A stretch of DNA of 64,000 nucleotides from Streptomyces sp. NBC_00620 (GCF_026341825.1 NZ_JAPENY010000003.1:1984001-2048000), one strand, 5' to 3'; shown: positions 54,378 through 63,419, counted from the stretch's first letter. The notes: a model not told the origin generated them from the letters alone. Translations and numbers: made by a program.

Positions 54378-56096
54378 GTGTACTTGGCAGATACGAGACC
54401 GTCGCCGACCAGCGGACAGGACCTCACGGGGACAGCGCCGGACGAGGCGCCCGCTCAGTGGCATCGGGTCCTGACGCTGCTCGCCGACATCAGCCTCTTC
54501 ATCGGTACGCGTGCGGTGTGGACGCAGGCCGCGAGTCACCACCTGGTCGTGGCCGCGGTCGTCTCGCTCTGCTACGCCTCGATCCTCGCGACCGGCGTAC
54601 TGGCCCTGGTCGTACGCCGGCGCCGCACGCTCGCCCGTCTCGACGGTTGCGTCCTCGTGACCGCCGTGACGCTCGCACTGTGCGCGTACGCCATGAACCA
54701 CGGCGGCAGCGACGAGGCGGTGCTGACCACTCGGGCCGCCCATGAGTTCCTCGCCGGTCACCAGGTCTACGGGCGGCCCTGGCCCTGGCTGTTCGGTCAC
54801 GGCGTCGCGCTCACCCCGACGATGACGGGCGGCTACGACTACACGTACGGCTATCCGCCGCTGCCCCTCATGCTCACCGCACCGCTGCTGTGGATCGGTC
54901 ACGGTGCCGCCGCGGCGACGCTGGTCAGCACCCTAGCCCTGATCTTGGGCGCGATCGTGATGTGGCGGCTGCTGCCGGTGCCGTGGCGTTCCGCGGCCAC
55001 GCTGGTCTGCCTGGGCTTCGGTCTGCTGCCGGTGTACGGCAGGCTCGGCTATCCGGCGATCGTCGCGCTCGCCCTACTGGTCCCGGTGGTGGTCGGCTGG
55101 CCCCGGATGGGCGGCGGCGGCCGGGGCGACTTGGTGCGGGCGGCGTGCCTGGGCGCGGCCTGCGCGGCGCAGCAACTGCCCTGGTTCCTGGCGCCGTTCC
55201 TGCTGGCCGGGATCTACGCACTGCGCCGCGGCGAACTGGGACCGCGCGCCGCCGCGGCCGCCGTGGGCCGGATCGTGGGCGTGGCCGCCACGACCTGGCT
55301 GCTGATCAACGCGTACTTCATCGTGAGCGAGCCGCGCGCCTGGCTCTCGGGCATCGCGCTGCCCCTGACCCAGAAGGCGGACCTGCACGGCCAGGGTCTG
55401 GTCGGCATCTCGCTCTACCTCACCGACGGCAGCGGCCGCCTGGCCTGGTACTCCCACGCCAGCCTGCTGCTGGCCGCCGCCCTGCTGGCGCTGTTCGTCC
55501 TCTTCGTACGGCGGCTGGGTCCTGCGGCGACGGTCCTGCCCTGGTGCGCGTTCTTTCTGGCGACCCGCTCGCAGGACGGCTACTACCTGCTGATGACCCC
55601 GTTGTGGCTGGCGGCGGCCGTCACCGCGCCCCCGCAGTCCTTCACCACCGCGTGGCAGCCCCGCCCGGCCTTCCTGCGCGGTCCGCACCGGCGCGGGGCC
55701 CGTATGGCCACGGCCCTGCTCCTGCTGACCCCGTCTCTGGCGGCGGTGACCCTGGCGGCGACGGGCTCACCACCTCTGCGTATGCAGGTCCTCGGAGCCC
55801 GCCGGACCACCGGCGCCCTCGCCGGACTCACCGTCCGCGCCGCCAACCTCGGCGACTCGGCGCTGCGCCCCCACTTCACCCTCACCACGGGCCAGGGCAT
55901 GGGCCGTTACTGGTTCATCGCCTCCGGCCTGACCACAATCCCCGCCCACAGCTCCGCGCGGTACGAACTCCTGCCGCCCAGCGGCAGGTTCGCCCTCCCC
56001 CGCGCCGGCGTACGCATCCGCATACGGGCCTTCTCAGCCTCGCCAATGACCTTGTCGAGCGCGGATGTGCACCTGCCGGCCGTCGAGAAGAGCTGA
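54378..56096 (+). CDS. Polytopic membrane protein, possible GT-C/DUF2029-like transferase
   Basis: A 572-residue protein with about ten hydrophobic helices and a soluble C-terminal beta-rich domain (about residues 470-570). A loop after the second or third helix, GSDEAVLTTRAAHEFLAGHQ, then YDYTYGYPPLPLMLTAPLLW, resembles the acidic loop and aromatic motif of mannosyl- or arabinosyl-transferases using lipid-linked sugars. The start is GTG 54378. Substrate unknown. Confidence 0.6.
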   Translation: MYLADTRPSPTSGQDLTGTAPDEAPAQWHRVLTLLADISLFIGTRAVWTQAASHHLVVAAVVSLCYASILATGVLALVVRRRRTLARLDGCVLVTAVTLALCAYAMNHGGSDEAVLTTRAAHEFLAGHQVYGRPWPWLFGHGVALTPTMTGGYDYTYGYPPLPLMLTAPLLWIGHGAAAATLVSTLALILGAIVMWRLLPVPWRSAATLVCLGFGLLPVYGRLGYPAIVALALLVPVVVGWPRMGGGGRGDLVRAACLGAACAAQQLPWFLAPFLLAGIYALRRGELGPRAAAAAVGRIVGVAATTWLLINAYFIVSEPRAWLSGIALPLTQKADLHGQGLVGISLYLTDGSGRLAWYSHASLLLAAALLALFVLFVRRLGPAATVLPWCAFFLATRSQDGYYLLMTPLWLAAAVTAPPQSFTTAWQPRPAFLRGPHRRGARMATALLLLTPSLAAVTLAATGSPPLRMQVLGARRTTGALAGLTVRAANLGDSALRPHFTLTTGQGMGRYWFIASGLTTIPAHSSARYELLPPSGRFALPRAGVRIRIRAFSASPMTLSSADVHLPAVEKS

Positions 56097-56105
56097 CGGG
56101 TGCCG

Positions 56106-56560
56106 TCATCGCGGCCGGTGCCAGCGGATCCAGGCGGCCTGGCCGCCGTCGACGAGGAGGTCGGTGCCGGTGATGTACGGCGCCCCGGGACCGACGAGGA
56201 AGGCCACCACCTCGGCGATCTCTCCGGGCGTTCCGGTGCGGCCCGCGCCGCACGCGTCGAGCATCTTCAGCATGTGCTCGCCGGACGGCGACTCGGCCTC
56301 GGCCTTCGCCATCGCGGTGGAGATCACACCCGGGCTGACGCTGTTCACGCGGGCGCCGCGGAGGTTCCAGGCGAGTGCGGCGGCCTGTACCCGCAGGTGG
56401 TTGGCGCGCTTGGACACGATGTACGCGGACTGCGCGTCGTCTCCGATGGCGGTGACGACGTCGAGTCCCAGGAGTTCCTCCGTGGGAGTCGTCGCGAGGG
56501 CGGCCTCGTCCGCGCCGCTCAGGGACGCGTAGTGACCGGCCATGCTGGAGACGCACACCA
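56106..56560 (-). pseudogene. C-terminal fragment of an SDR oxidoreductase cut by a transposon end
   Basis: The remaining 150 or so codons begin at VCVSSMAGHYASLSGADEAA and carry the catalytic region (AYIVSKRANHLRVQAAALAW) and the SDR C-terminus (TGTDLLVDGGQAAW). The N-terminal Rossmann half with the glycine motif is missing. The reading frame instead runs upstream into QREPGIPLLQLGEDS, which belongs to an IS605-type right end. It would have been the gene after the P450-ferredoxin-reductase operon. A start-like ATG with AAGGAGG immediately after the reductase gene (near 56923) may be its original beginning. Confidence 0.75.
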
Positions 56561-56880
56561 TTGAATCCTCCCCCAGCTGAAGCAGGGGGATTCCTGGCTC
56601 ACGCTGCCTGTGGGTCAGCAACCCAACAGGTCTTCCACGATCAACACCAGCCGGGTTGAAACCAGCCCGGTTTGATACGGCAAAACTCGGAGGTGCATGT
56701 GCTGTCTTGGCTCTCGATCAGCACGGCGTACGCGCTTGGTTCTCGCAACGCACGGCGCACAGCTTACCCGATCAGGTGGACGGTGTTTCGCCCTGGGGAC
56801 GAAACACCGCTTCCTGCCCTGCTCCGCAGGAGTCCGATTCCTCGCCGGTCTGAAGGCTGAGGCATCCTCGGAGGAACCCG
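56561..56880 (-). mobile_element. IS200/IS605-type right end and degenerate remnant
   Basis: Read on the minus strand, GGAATC, a CCCCC/GGGGG hairpin (56570-56589) with a TGAA-type loop, then GAGGATTCAA, is the characteristic 3' end of TnpB-bearing IS605-family elements, and the frame across it encodes GIPLLQLGE as TnpB tails often do. Upstream are a perfect 10-bp hairpin (56781-56790 with 56800-56809) and a GATTCC...CATCCTC hairpin region near 56835-56870 that may be the left end. No intact tnpA or tnpB is present. The outer boundary is uncertain. Confidence 0.65.
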
Positions 56881-56919
56881 GTGACCACGACCATGTCACG
56901 ACGGGACTCATGCGGTCGG

Positions 56920-58131
56920 TCATCCACGGCCAACCTCCTTGTTTTCAGCTCCTGTTGAGGTCTTCACGGCTTCCCGCCACGGGGCGCTCGCCGCGATCGC
57001 CTGCCGCCAGGGGCGGATCGCCTTGGGCGGCATACCGACCGCGAGGGCTCCGGTCAGCCGGTCGCCGGCGCGATAGGCGACCACAAAACGGCGCTCGTCC
57101 AAGTCCCCTTCCACCACGGCGACTTCGTCATGGCTGCGGAGGTAGCCGAACGCCTGGATCTTCATGTCGTACTGGTCGGACCAGAAGTACGGCACGGGAG
57201 CGAAGGGCTTGCGGGCCTCGGGGTTGAGCAGGTTCCGTGCGGCGGCCATGCCCTGCTCGGCGGCGTTCGTACGGTGCTCGATGCGCATCGAGGTGCCGAA
57301 CAGCGGGTTGTACCAGCGGGCCACGTCACCGGCCGCGTACACGTTCCGCGCGGCCTCGCAGTACTCGTCGCACACCAGACCGTCACCCAGGGTCAGCCCG
57401 CTGCCCTCCAGCCACTCGGTGTTCGGCAGCGAGCCGACGGCCACCAACACCTCGTCGGCCTCGATCAGTTCACCGTCCGCGAGCCGTACCCCTTCGTCGG
57501 TCACCTCGCTCACCGTGACCCCGGTCCGCAGATCCACACCGCTCACCAGATGGGCCTCCGACAGCACCCGCCCGACCGCTTCGCCGACCGCGTGGGCCAG
57601 CGGCACCGGCGCCGGTTCGAGGAGGGTGACCACGGCGCCGAGGCCCCGGGCCACGGCGGCTGCCTCCGCCCCGAGGAATCCGGCGCCGACGACGACCAAC
57701 CGCTTTCCGGGGCCCAGCCGTTCCCGCAGGGCCAGGGCGTCGCCCAGGGTGCGCAGTACGTGCGCGCCCTCACCCGGGAGCCGGCGGGGCCGTACCCCCG
57801 TTGCCACGATCAGACCGTCGTACGGCACCGGTGGGCCGTCGGCCAGCAGCACCGTGCGTCCGGCGAGGTCGAGGCCGGTCGCGGTGGCGCCGAGGCGCAG
57901 GTCCAGGTCCAGGGCGCCCAGGTCGCCCGGCGTGCGCAGGGCCAGCCGTTCGGGCTCCCACTGCGTGGCCAGGATCTGCTTGGACAGCGGCGGCCGGTCG
58001 TACGGGACGTGCGGTTCGTCGCCGACGAGGGTGATCGTGCCGTCGTACCCCTCGCGGCGCAGTGTCTCGGCCGCCGCGAGCCCGGCGGCCGAGGCACCGA
58101 CGACGAGGATCCGCCCGATGTCTCGGCTCAC
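56920..58131 (-). CDS. FAD-dependent ferredoxin reductase for a P450
   Basis: A 403-residue flavoprotein of the putidaredoxin-reductase type: FAD site ILVVGASAAGLAAAETLRRE, NAD site VVVGAGFLGAEAAAVARGLG, and the second FAD motif NVYAAGDVARWYNPLFG. It passes electrons from NAD(P)H to the ferredoxin encoded directly upstream; its GTG overlaps that gene's stop (GTGA). The C-terminal reductase domain is complete. Third gene of the P450 operon. Confidence 0.93.
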   Translation of the reverse strand: MSRDIGRILVVGASAAGLAAAETLRREGYDGTITLVGDEPHVPYDRPPLSKQILATQWEPERLALRTPGDLGALDLDLRLGATATGLDLAGRTVLLADGPPVPYDGLIVATGVRPRRLPGEGAHVLRTLGDALALRERLGPGKRLVVVGAGFLGAEAAAVARGLGAVVTLLEPAPVPLAHAVGEAVGRVLSEAHLVSGVDLRTGVTVSEVTDEGVRLADGELIEADEVLVAVGSLPNTEWLEGSGLTLGDGLVCDEYCEAARNVYAAGDVARWYNPLFGTSMRIEHRTNAAEQGMAAARNLLNPEARKPFAPVPYFWSDQYDMKIQAFGYLRSHDEVAVVEGDLDERRFVVAYRAGDRLTGALAVGMPPKAIRPWRQAIAASAPWREAVKTSTGAENKEVGRG

Positions 58132-58325
58132 TTCTCGACCAGCCGGATCGCCGCCGCCGGGCAGATCGCCACGGCTTCCTGTACTCCGTCGAGGAGTTCG
58201 GCGCCGGGCTCCTCGACCAGCAGGATCGCGACGCCGTCGTCGTCACGCTGGTCGAAGACCTCCGGAGACGCGACGACGCACTGCCCCGATGCCACGCACT
58301 TCGGCTCGTCCAGTTCTACACGCAT
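58128..58325 (-). CDS. 3Fe-4S-type ferredoxin
   Basis: A 65-residue ferredoxin (MRVELDEPKCVASGQCVVAS) with Cys10, Cys16 and Cys55 (AICPAAAI); the position that would hold the fourth cysteine is not a cysteine, so a [3Fe-4S] cluster is expected, as for P450 partners in Streptomyces. ATG 58325 has GAGGAAG upstream. It lies 38 nt after the P450 gene and overlaps the reductase gene. Confidence 0.93.
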   Translation of the reverse strand: MRVELDEPKCVASGQCVVASPEVFDQRDDDGVAILLVEEPGAELLDGVQEAVAICPAAAIRLVEK

Positions 58326-58363
58326 GGGTTTCTTCCTCGGCTGTTCTGTGGGGGGGGAGAGGT

Positions 58364-59608
58364 TCACCAGGTGACGGGCAGGCAGCGGACGCCATACGTG
58401 GTCCCGCTGTTGTCGAACTCCAGCTGCTCGATCGGGGCCGCCAGGCGCAGCGTGGGAACGCGGCGGTAGAGCGTGCTGTAGACGACCTGGAGTTCCAGGC
58501 GGGCGAGGGACTGGCCGAGGCACTGGTGGGGGCCGTAGCCGAACGCGTTGTGGTGGCGCGCGGGCCGGGAGAGGTCCAGCCGGTCGGCGTCGGGGAAGAC
58601 TTCCCTGTCCCAGTTGGCGGCGGTGATCTCGACGAGGATGCCGTCCCCGGCGCGGATGGTCCGGCCGTCGATCTCGATGTCCTCCTTGGCGACCCGCCGG
58701 AGCCCGGAGTGGACGATGGTCAGGTAGCGCAGGAGTTCCTCGACCGCGTTCGCTACGACCTTCGGGTCCTCGGTGTCGCGCAGCACGGCGAGCTGCTCGG
58801 GGTTCTCCAGCAGGGCGAGGGTGCCGAGGCTGATCATCGTGGCGGTGGTCTCGTGCCCGGCGATGAGCATCGCGACGCCCATGTGGACGGCCTCGCTGCG
58901 CGTCATCTCGCCGGCGTTGACCCGGCCGGCGAGTTCGGACAGCGTGTCGTCGCCCGGGTCGGTGAGCTTCTCGCCGAGCAGCTTGTCCAGGTAGTCGCTC
59001 ATGGCGCGGCTCGCCGCCTGGGACTCGGCCGGCGGCGCGGCCCGGTCGAGGGCGAGGCTGCTGTTGCGCTGGAAGAACTCGTGGTCGGCGTAGGGCACTC
59101 CGAGCAGTTCGGAGATGACCAGGGACGGCACGGGGAGGGCAAGGGCCGTGAGCAGGTCCGCCGGGTTGGGGCCCGCGAGCATGTCGTCGATGAGATCGTC
59201 GACGATCTTCTGGATCGGCTCCCGCAGCTTCTCGATCCGCTTGATGAGGAACGGTCCTGTGACCATGCGGCGCAGCCGGGTGTGCTCGGGGGCGTCGGTG
59301 TTGACGATCATCCTGGGGGTGAACGGCGCGATCTGCGCCCGGTACTCGCTCACATGCGGAAAGCTGCCGAAGTGGTCGTCGTTGCTGACGCGGGGATCGG
59401 CGAGCAGGGCCCGCTGCTGGGCGTGGCCGGTGATGAGCCAGGGCTCGCTGCCGTCCCAGATCTTCACCTGGGTGACCGGCGTCTCCTCGCGCAGCGCCTC
59501 GAGGGCGGGCGGCGGGGCGAAGGGGCAGCCGGTCGCCCTGGGCATCGGGTACTCGGCGATCCGGGCCGCGTCGTCCGCGGGATCTGTCAGTGTCTCGGCC
59601 AATGTCAC
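58364..59608 (-). CDS. Cytochrome P450, CYP105-like
   Basis: A 414-residue soluble P450. The I-helix is MLIAGHETTATMI, the ExxR motif lies in EELLRYLTIVHSG, and the haem loop is FGYGPHQCLGQSLARLELQ. The N-terminal PMPRATGCPFAPPPALEALR and overall motifs resemble CYP105 enzymes, which hydroxylate macrolides and xenobiotics. The dedicated ferredoxin and reductase follow, making a complete class I system. No biosynthetic cluster is adjacent, so a xenobiotic or general role is likely. Confidence 0.94.
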   Translation of the reverse strand: MTLAETLTDPADDAARIAEYPMPRATGCPFAPPPALEALREETPVTQVKIWDGSEPWLITGHAQQRALLADPRVSNDDHFGSFPHVSEYRAQIAPFTPRMIVNTDAPEHTRLRRMVTGPFLIKRIEKLREPIQKIVDDLIDDMLAGPNPADLLTALALPVPSLVISELLGVPYADHEFFQRNSSLALDRAAPPAESQAASRAMSDYLDKLLGEKLTDPGDDTLSELAGRVNAGEMTRSEAVHMGVAMLIAGHETTATMISLGTLALLENPEQLAVLRDTEDPKVVANAVEELLRYLTIVHSGLRRVAKEDIEIDGRTIRAGDGILVEITAANWDREVFPDADRLDLSRPARHHNAFGYGPHQCLGQSLARLELQVVYSTLYRRVPTLRLAAPIEQLEFDNSGTTYGVRCLPVTW

Positions 59609-59728
59609 TCCTCGGTGGGGGCTCCGTCGGAACAGCGAACGGAGAACGGAGAGCGGGGACTTGGGGTCGCGAGGCCGATTGGGGGGCCTCGGTGATCACA
59701 TGCAAGCGGAACGGACTGACAGCTGCCG

Positions 59729-59768
59729 GTCAGATACCTGACAGCGGACTGACGTGACGTAGGTCACG
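59729..59768. promoter_or_regulatory. Two palindromes between the divergent P450 and SDR genes
   Basis: GTCAG-ATAC-CTGAC (59729-59742) is flanked by repeated CTGACAGC and CGGACTGAC elements, and CGTGAC-GTAG-GTCACG (59753-59768) follows; the latter also fits GTGA-N6-TCAC of Crp-type sites. Both lie about 120-160 nt from each start, in the 280-nt intergenic stretch. Confidence 0.5.
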
Positions 59769-59888
59769 TACTCGGAGAGGAAGCTCGATCGCCCGGCCGC
59801 CCCTCGCCGTCTTCAACTCTTCGGCGATTACCGGTAGATGCAGGAGTGACCGATCGCCCGGCTCTACGCCGATTCCCTGGGGACTGTG

Positions 59889-60659
59889 ATGTCGGACTTC
59901 GCGAACAGGACGGGTGCCGCGTTCGTCGCGGGCGGCACGGGTGGCATCGGCGCGGCGATCGTGCGGACGCTGGCCGAGCGGGGCAGCGACGTGGCGTTCA
60001 CCTATCGTGCGAACCAGGCGGCGGCCGACGGTCTCGCCGGCGAGGTGAAGGCGTACGGGCGCCAAGTGCTGGCGCTGCGGCTCGACTTGAGCGACGAGTC
60101 GGCCACGGCGGAGGCGGTGTCCGAGGCCGCGTCGGCGGGCGGCGGCATCCACACCGTCGTGTACGCGGCGGGCCCGCCCGTGCCGATGGTGCACCTGAGC
60201 AGAGTGTCGCCGAGTCAGTACCGCGCCCAACTCGACGCGGACGCGGGGGCGTTCTTCAACCTGGTTCATGCCGCGCTGCCGGGACTGCGGGAGAGCCGGG
60301 GCAGCATCGTCGCCGTCACCACGGTGGCCACGCGCCGTTTCCCGGTCCGGGACGGGCTCTCCTCGGGCACGAAGGGCGCGGTCGAGGCGGTCGCACGGGC
60401 GCTGGCCGCCGAGGAGGGCCGGTACGGGGTACGTGTGAACTGTGTCGGCCCCGGCATGCTGACCGACGGCAACGCCGCACGTCTGATCAGTTCCGGCGAA
60501 CTCGACGACAAGGCGCTGGAGATCACCCGGCGCAACATCCCACTGCGCCGGTTCGGCGCCGCGACGGACATCGCCGAGGCGGTCGCGTTCCTGGCGTCCG
60601 ACCGTGCCGGTTTCATCACCGGGCAGGCGCTGGGGGTGGATGGCGGGTACAGCGTCTAG
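59889..60659 (+). CDS. SDR-family protein lacking the catalytic tyrosine
   Basis: A 256-residue Rossmann protein with the cofactor motif AGGTGGIGAAIVRTLAERGS and DGGYSV at the end. At the active site the usual YxxxK reads SSGTK: residue 158 is serine instead of tyrosine while Lys162 is kept. It may be a binding or regulatory protein or use another mechanism. The frame opens one codon earlier (GTG 59886). It is divergent from the P450 operon. Confidence 0.82.
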   Translation: MSDFANRTGAAFVAGGTGGIGAAIVRTLAERGSDVAFTYRANQAAADGLAGEVKAYGRQVLALRLDLSDESATAEAVSEAASAGGGIHTVVYAAGPPVPMVHLSRVSPSQYRAQLDADAGAFFNLVHAALPGLRESRGSIVAVTTVATRRFPVRDGLSSGTKGAVEAVARALAAEEGRYGVRVNCVGPGMLTDGNAARLISSGELDDKALEITRRNIPLRRFGAATDIAEAVAFLASDRAGFITGQALGVDGGYSV

Positions 60660-60675
60660 CCCGCTTGTCGGCCGT

Positions 60676-61422
60676 TCATAATCGCGTCGGCCGGCCCAGC
60701 CAGTAGCCGAACCCCCGACGCGTGTGGATCAGGGCCGGCTGCTCCTGGTTCACCTTGCGCCGGAGGCGGGAGAGGAGCTGCTCGATCGCGTTGTCGGCAC
60801 GGACCTCGCCCCAGACGTGCCGGCCGATCTGCCCCTTCGAGATCACCTGTTCCGCGTTGACCAGCAGATAGCGCAGCAGCCGGTACTCGGCGGGCGTGAG
60901 GTCGAGGGCCCGGCGCCCGCGCCATGCCTGGCAGGTGCTGTCGTCCAGGACGAGATCGCCGTAGTACGGCGTACTGCCCCGCCACGCGGGGGTTCTGCCG
61001 CGCAGCAGCACCTGCGCCCTGGCCAGCACTTCGGCTATCCGGAACGGCTGGGTGACGTAGTCGCTGGCGCCCGGGCCGAGCCCGGGGAGAAGTCGGCTCA
61101 GGTACTCGCAGGCGACCAGGAAGAGGACCGGCGGACGGTCGGCGGCGGGGGTGAGCCGGTGTCCGCGGGACAGGCCCTCCATGTCCGGCAGCGTCACGTC
61201 GAGGACCATCAGGTCGAACCGGTGCTCCATGAGCCGCGCGTGCGCCTCGGTCCCGCAGCCCGCCGTGTCGATCTGATAGCCCGCCAACTCAAGGGTGGTC
61301 GAGAGCAGTTCGACGGCGGCGGGGTCGTCCACCGCGACCAGTACGTGCTGCCCGTTTCCACGCATCGGCGACGGTTTCTCGCTGACGCTCCCGTCCACGG
61401 AAAGACCATTGAGCATCGACAT
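60676..61422 (-). CDS. Orphan OmpR-type regulator with a degenerate receiver domain
   Basis: A 248-residue regulator with a receiver-like domain and an intact winged helix (LDLTPAEYRLLRYLLVNAEQ, then LLSRLRRKVNQEQP). The phospho-acceptor Asp75 is present (LMVLDVTLPDMEG) but the conserved threonine is valine (FLVACEY) and the lysine before PF is glutamine (YVTQPF). No kinase gene is nearby. It probably acts without classical phosphorylation. The frame extends to 61524; ATG 61422 is one of three close starts. Confidence 0.8.
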   Translation of the reverse strand: MSMLNGLSVDGSVSEKPSPMRGNGQHVLVAVDDPAAVELLSTTLELAGYQIDTAGCGTEAHARLMEHRFDLMVLDVTLPDMEGLSRGHRLTPAADRPPVLFLVACEYLSRLLPGLGPGASDYVTQPFRIAEVLARAQVLLRGRTPAWRGSTPYYGDLVLDDSTCQAWRGRRALDLTPAEYRLLRYLLVNAEQVISKGQIGRHVWGEVRADNAIEQLLSRLRRKVNQEQPALIHTRRGFGYWLGRPTRL

Positions 61423-61599
61423 CACAGAACCCATTCGCGTAGGGATCGGGCCTCGGACCGGGACGGCACGGATTCCTCCGTGGATCTCCGGACGGAGCAC
61501 GCCTGCGCGGACTCCGGAAAGCACTACATCCGTAAGCAGTAAGCCAGTTGAGCAGTGGGCCGGCCGAGCGGTACGCCCGTACAGCAGACGTGCGTGCCG

Positions 61600-62121
61600 T
61601 CAGGCCCGTGCCGCGTGGGCGCGCTCGTACGAGACGTCCACGTCCTCCGCCGAGTGGAAGTCGTCGACCATCCGGTGGAACAGACCGGCGAGCTGCCGCA
61701 GTTCCTCCGGGGACCAGTCCTTCAGGGCGACCTCCATACCCCGGCAGCTCGCCTCGCGGATGCGGTCGATCGCCTCCTGGCCGAGCGGGGTGATCTGAAT
61801 CCGCTGGGCACGCCGGTCGTCCGGGTCCGGGACGCGGGTCAGGTAGCCCGTCCTCTCCAGCTGCTGCACCTGCCGGGTGACGTGGGACGCCTCCACGGCG
61901 AGCCGGCCCGCCAGCTCGCCGAGACGCAGCGGCTCCGAATCGGCGACCTGGCGCAGGAGCGCCACGGCCGCTCGGTCCAGCGTCACTCCGGCCAGGGCCA
62001 TCAGGCGGTCGTGCTGCCGGACCCGGCCGGTCAGGTAGGAGATGCGATTGAGGGCACTCTCGATCGCCGCGATGTCGGTCGAGACCGAGTCGTCTGCTGG
62101 CGGTGTGGTGGGCATGGACAC
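61600..62121 (-). CDS. MarR-family transcriptional regulator
   Basis: A 173-residue winged-helix regulator (LRLGELAGRLAVEASHVTRQ, QQLERTGYLTRVPDPDDRRA with the wing DDRR). Start GTG 62121 or ATG 62115. Three tandem 17-bp operators begin 13 nt upstream, so it should repress itself and probably the divergent esterase gene. The ligand is unknown. Confidence 0.88.
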   Translation of the reverse strand: MSMPTTPPADDSVSTDIAAIESALNRISYLTGRVRQHDRLMALAGVTLDRAAVALLRQVADSEPLRLGELAGRLAVEASHVTRQVQQLERTGYLTRVPDPDDRRAQRIQITPLGQEAIDRIREASCRGMEVALKDWSPEELRQLAGLFHRMVDDFHSAEDVDVSYERAHAARA

Positions 62122-62133
62122 ACTTTACCATCT

Positions 62134-62208
62134 ACTTGCCTGACTCAAGTAAATTAGCGACTAGCTTGCTTGACTCAAGTAAGTCACACATGCTTGCCTG
62201 ACTCAAGT
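62134..62208. promoter_or_regulatory. Three tandem MarR-type operators
   Basis: ACTTGCCTGACTCAAGT (62134-62150), GCTTGCTTGACTCAAGT (62164-62180) and GCTTGCCTGACTCAAGT (62192-62208) each have CTTG/CAAG arms. They start 30 and 28 nt apart, between the MarR gene and the SGNH esterase gene. Confidence 0.8.
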
Positions 62209-62350
62209 ACTGCGTTCTCAGTAGTCCAGATTGTCGGCAGGCGCACGACGACGGGACACCCCTCTCCCGGCGAGCCTGCGAAGTCGAGCACTGCGCGTAT
62301 CAGGCGAACACCGCGCAGGGACCACCTGAGACGGAAGACAGGACACCGAG

Positions 62351-63319
62351 ATGGGAACGTACACACGACTGGGGCTGGCCGGCGCAGGTGTCACCTGCGG
62401 CCTGCTGCTCCTCGCACTCAGCGTCGGGCACAACGGCGACGACGACCCGGCCGCCTCCACACAGCCGAGGAACGCGACCGCCGCGCCGCCGAAGGGCCCG
62501 TACGTCGCCCTCGGCGACTCCTACACCTCCGGCCCGGGAATCCCGGCCCGGACGGGCACGCCCGCCGGCTGCGACCGCTCCGACCGCAACTACCCGGCGC
62601 TGGTCGCCCAGAAGCTGGAGATCAAGGCGGCCGACTTCCGGGACGTGAGCTGCAGCGGCGCCACCCTCGCCGACCTGTCCGCGCCGCAGACCACCGGCGA
62701 CGGGGTCAACCCCGCCCAGTTGTCGGCGTTGTCGGCCTCGACCCGGCTGGTCACCATCGGCATCGGCGGGAACGACATCGAGTTCGGCTCGCTGGTCGAG
62801 AGTTGCGTCAAGCAGGGCGCCCTCTACGTCGCGACCGGCAGCGGCAAGTACACCGGCGACGACGCGCCCTGCCGCGGCCGGTACGTCTCCGACTCCGGCG
62901 ACACCGACGAGGTGCGGCAGCGGATCCAGGCGGCGGGGAAACGCCTGGCCGACACGCTGCGCGAGGTCGAGCACCGCGCCCCGCAGGCCCAGGTGTACGT
63001 CGTCGGATACCCGGCGATCCTGCCGGCCAAGGGCGCCGGCTGCGACGACGACATGACCCTCGCGCCCGACGACGCCACCTACCTCGACGACAAGGAGCGC
63101 CAGCTCAACAGCGTGCTGCGGGAGCAGGCGGCGTCCGCCGGTGCCGGGTACGTCGACACGTACACCCCCTCCGCCGGCCGTGACGCCTGTTCGGCGCGGG
63201 AGACCCGCTGGGTCGAGCCCCTCATTCCGGCGAACGCCGCCGCCCCCGTGCACCCCAACGAGCGCGGGGAGCACGGCATGGCCGACGCCGTCCTGCGCAC
63301 GCTCAAGGCTTCGCGATGA
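62351..63319 (+). CDS. Secreted SGNH/GDSL esterase-lipase
   Basis: A 322-residue exported hydrolase. A signal peptide (LAGAGVTCGLLLLALSVG) is followed by a short low-complexity stretch and the SGNH blocks: GDSYTSG (nucleophile Ser), the GIGGND block, and PVHPNERGEHGMA with the catalytic His. Six cysteines suggest three disulfides, as in Streptomyces lipase/esterase SCO1725-like enzymes. Likely control by the divergent MarR regulator through the three upstream operators. The substrate is an ester or lipid. Confidence 0.9.
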   Translation: MGTYTRLGLAGAGVTCGLLLLALSVGHNGDDDPAASTQPRNATAAPPKGPYVALGDSYTSGPGIPARTGTPAGCDRSDRNYPALVAQKLEIKAADFRDVSCSGATLADLSAPQTTGDGVNPAQLSALSASTRLVTIGIGGNDIEFGSLVESCVKQGALYVATGSGKYTGDDAPCRGRYVSDSGDTDEVRQRIQAAGKRLADTLREVEHRAPQAQVYVVGYPAILPAKGAGCDDDMTLAPDDATYLDDKERQLNSVLREQAASAGAGYVDTYTPSAGRDACSARETRWVEPLIPANAAAPVHPNERGEHGMADAVLRTLKASR

Positions 63320-63419
63320 GCCCGGGGCACACCGCGAACTCCGGCCGTCCGTACCGGCGTACGGCGAATCCAACGAGTAGATCGAGCACATCGAGTACAT
63401 CGACCAAGAGGAGCAGGAC

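Noticed and set aside
56615..56923. 102-codon minus-strand frame between the ferredoxin reductase and the SDR fragment
   Set aside because: Although preceded by AAGGAGG, its sequence has no family resemblance and crosses the transposon remnant; its start is more likely the original start of the broken SDR gene.
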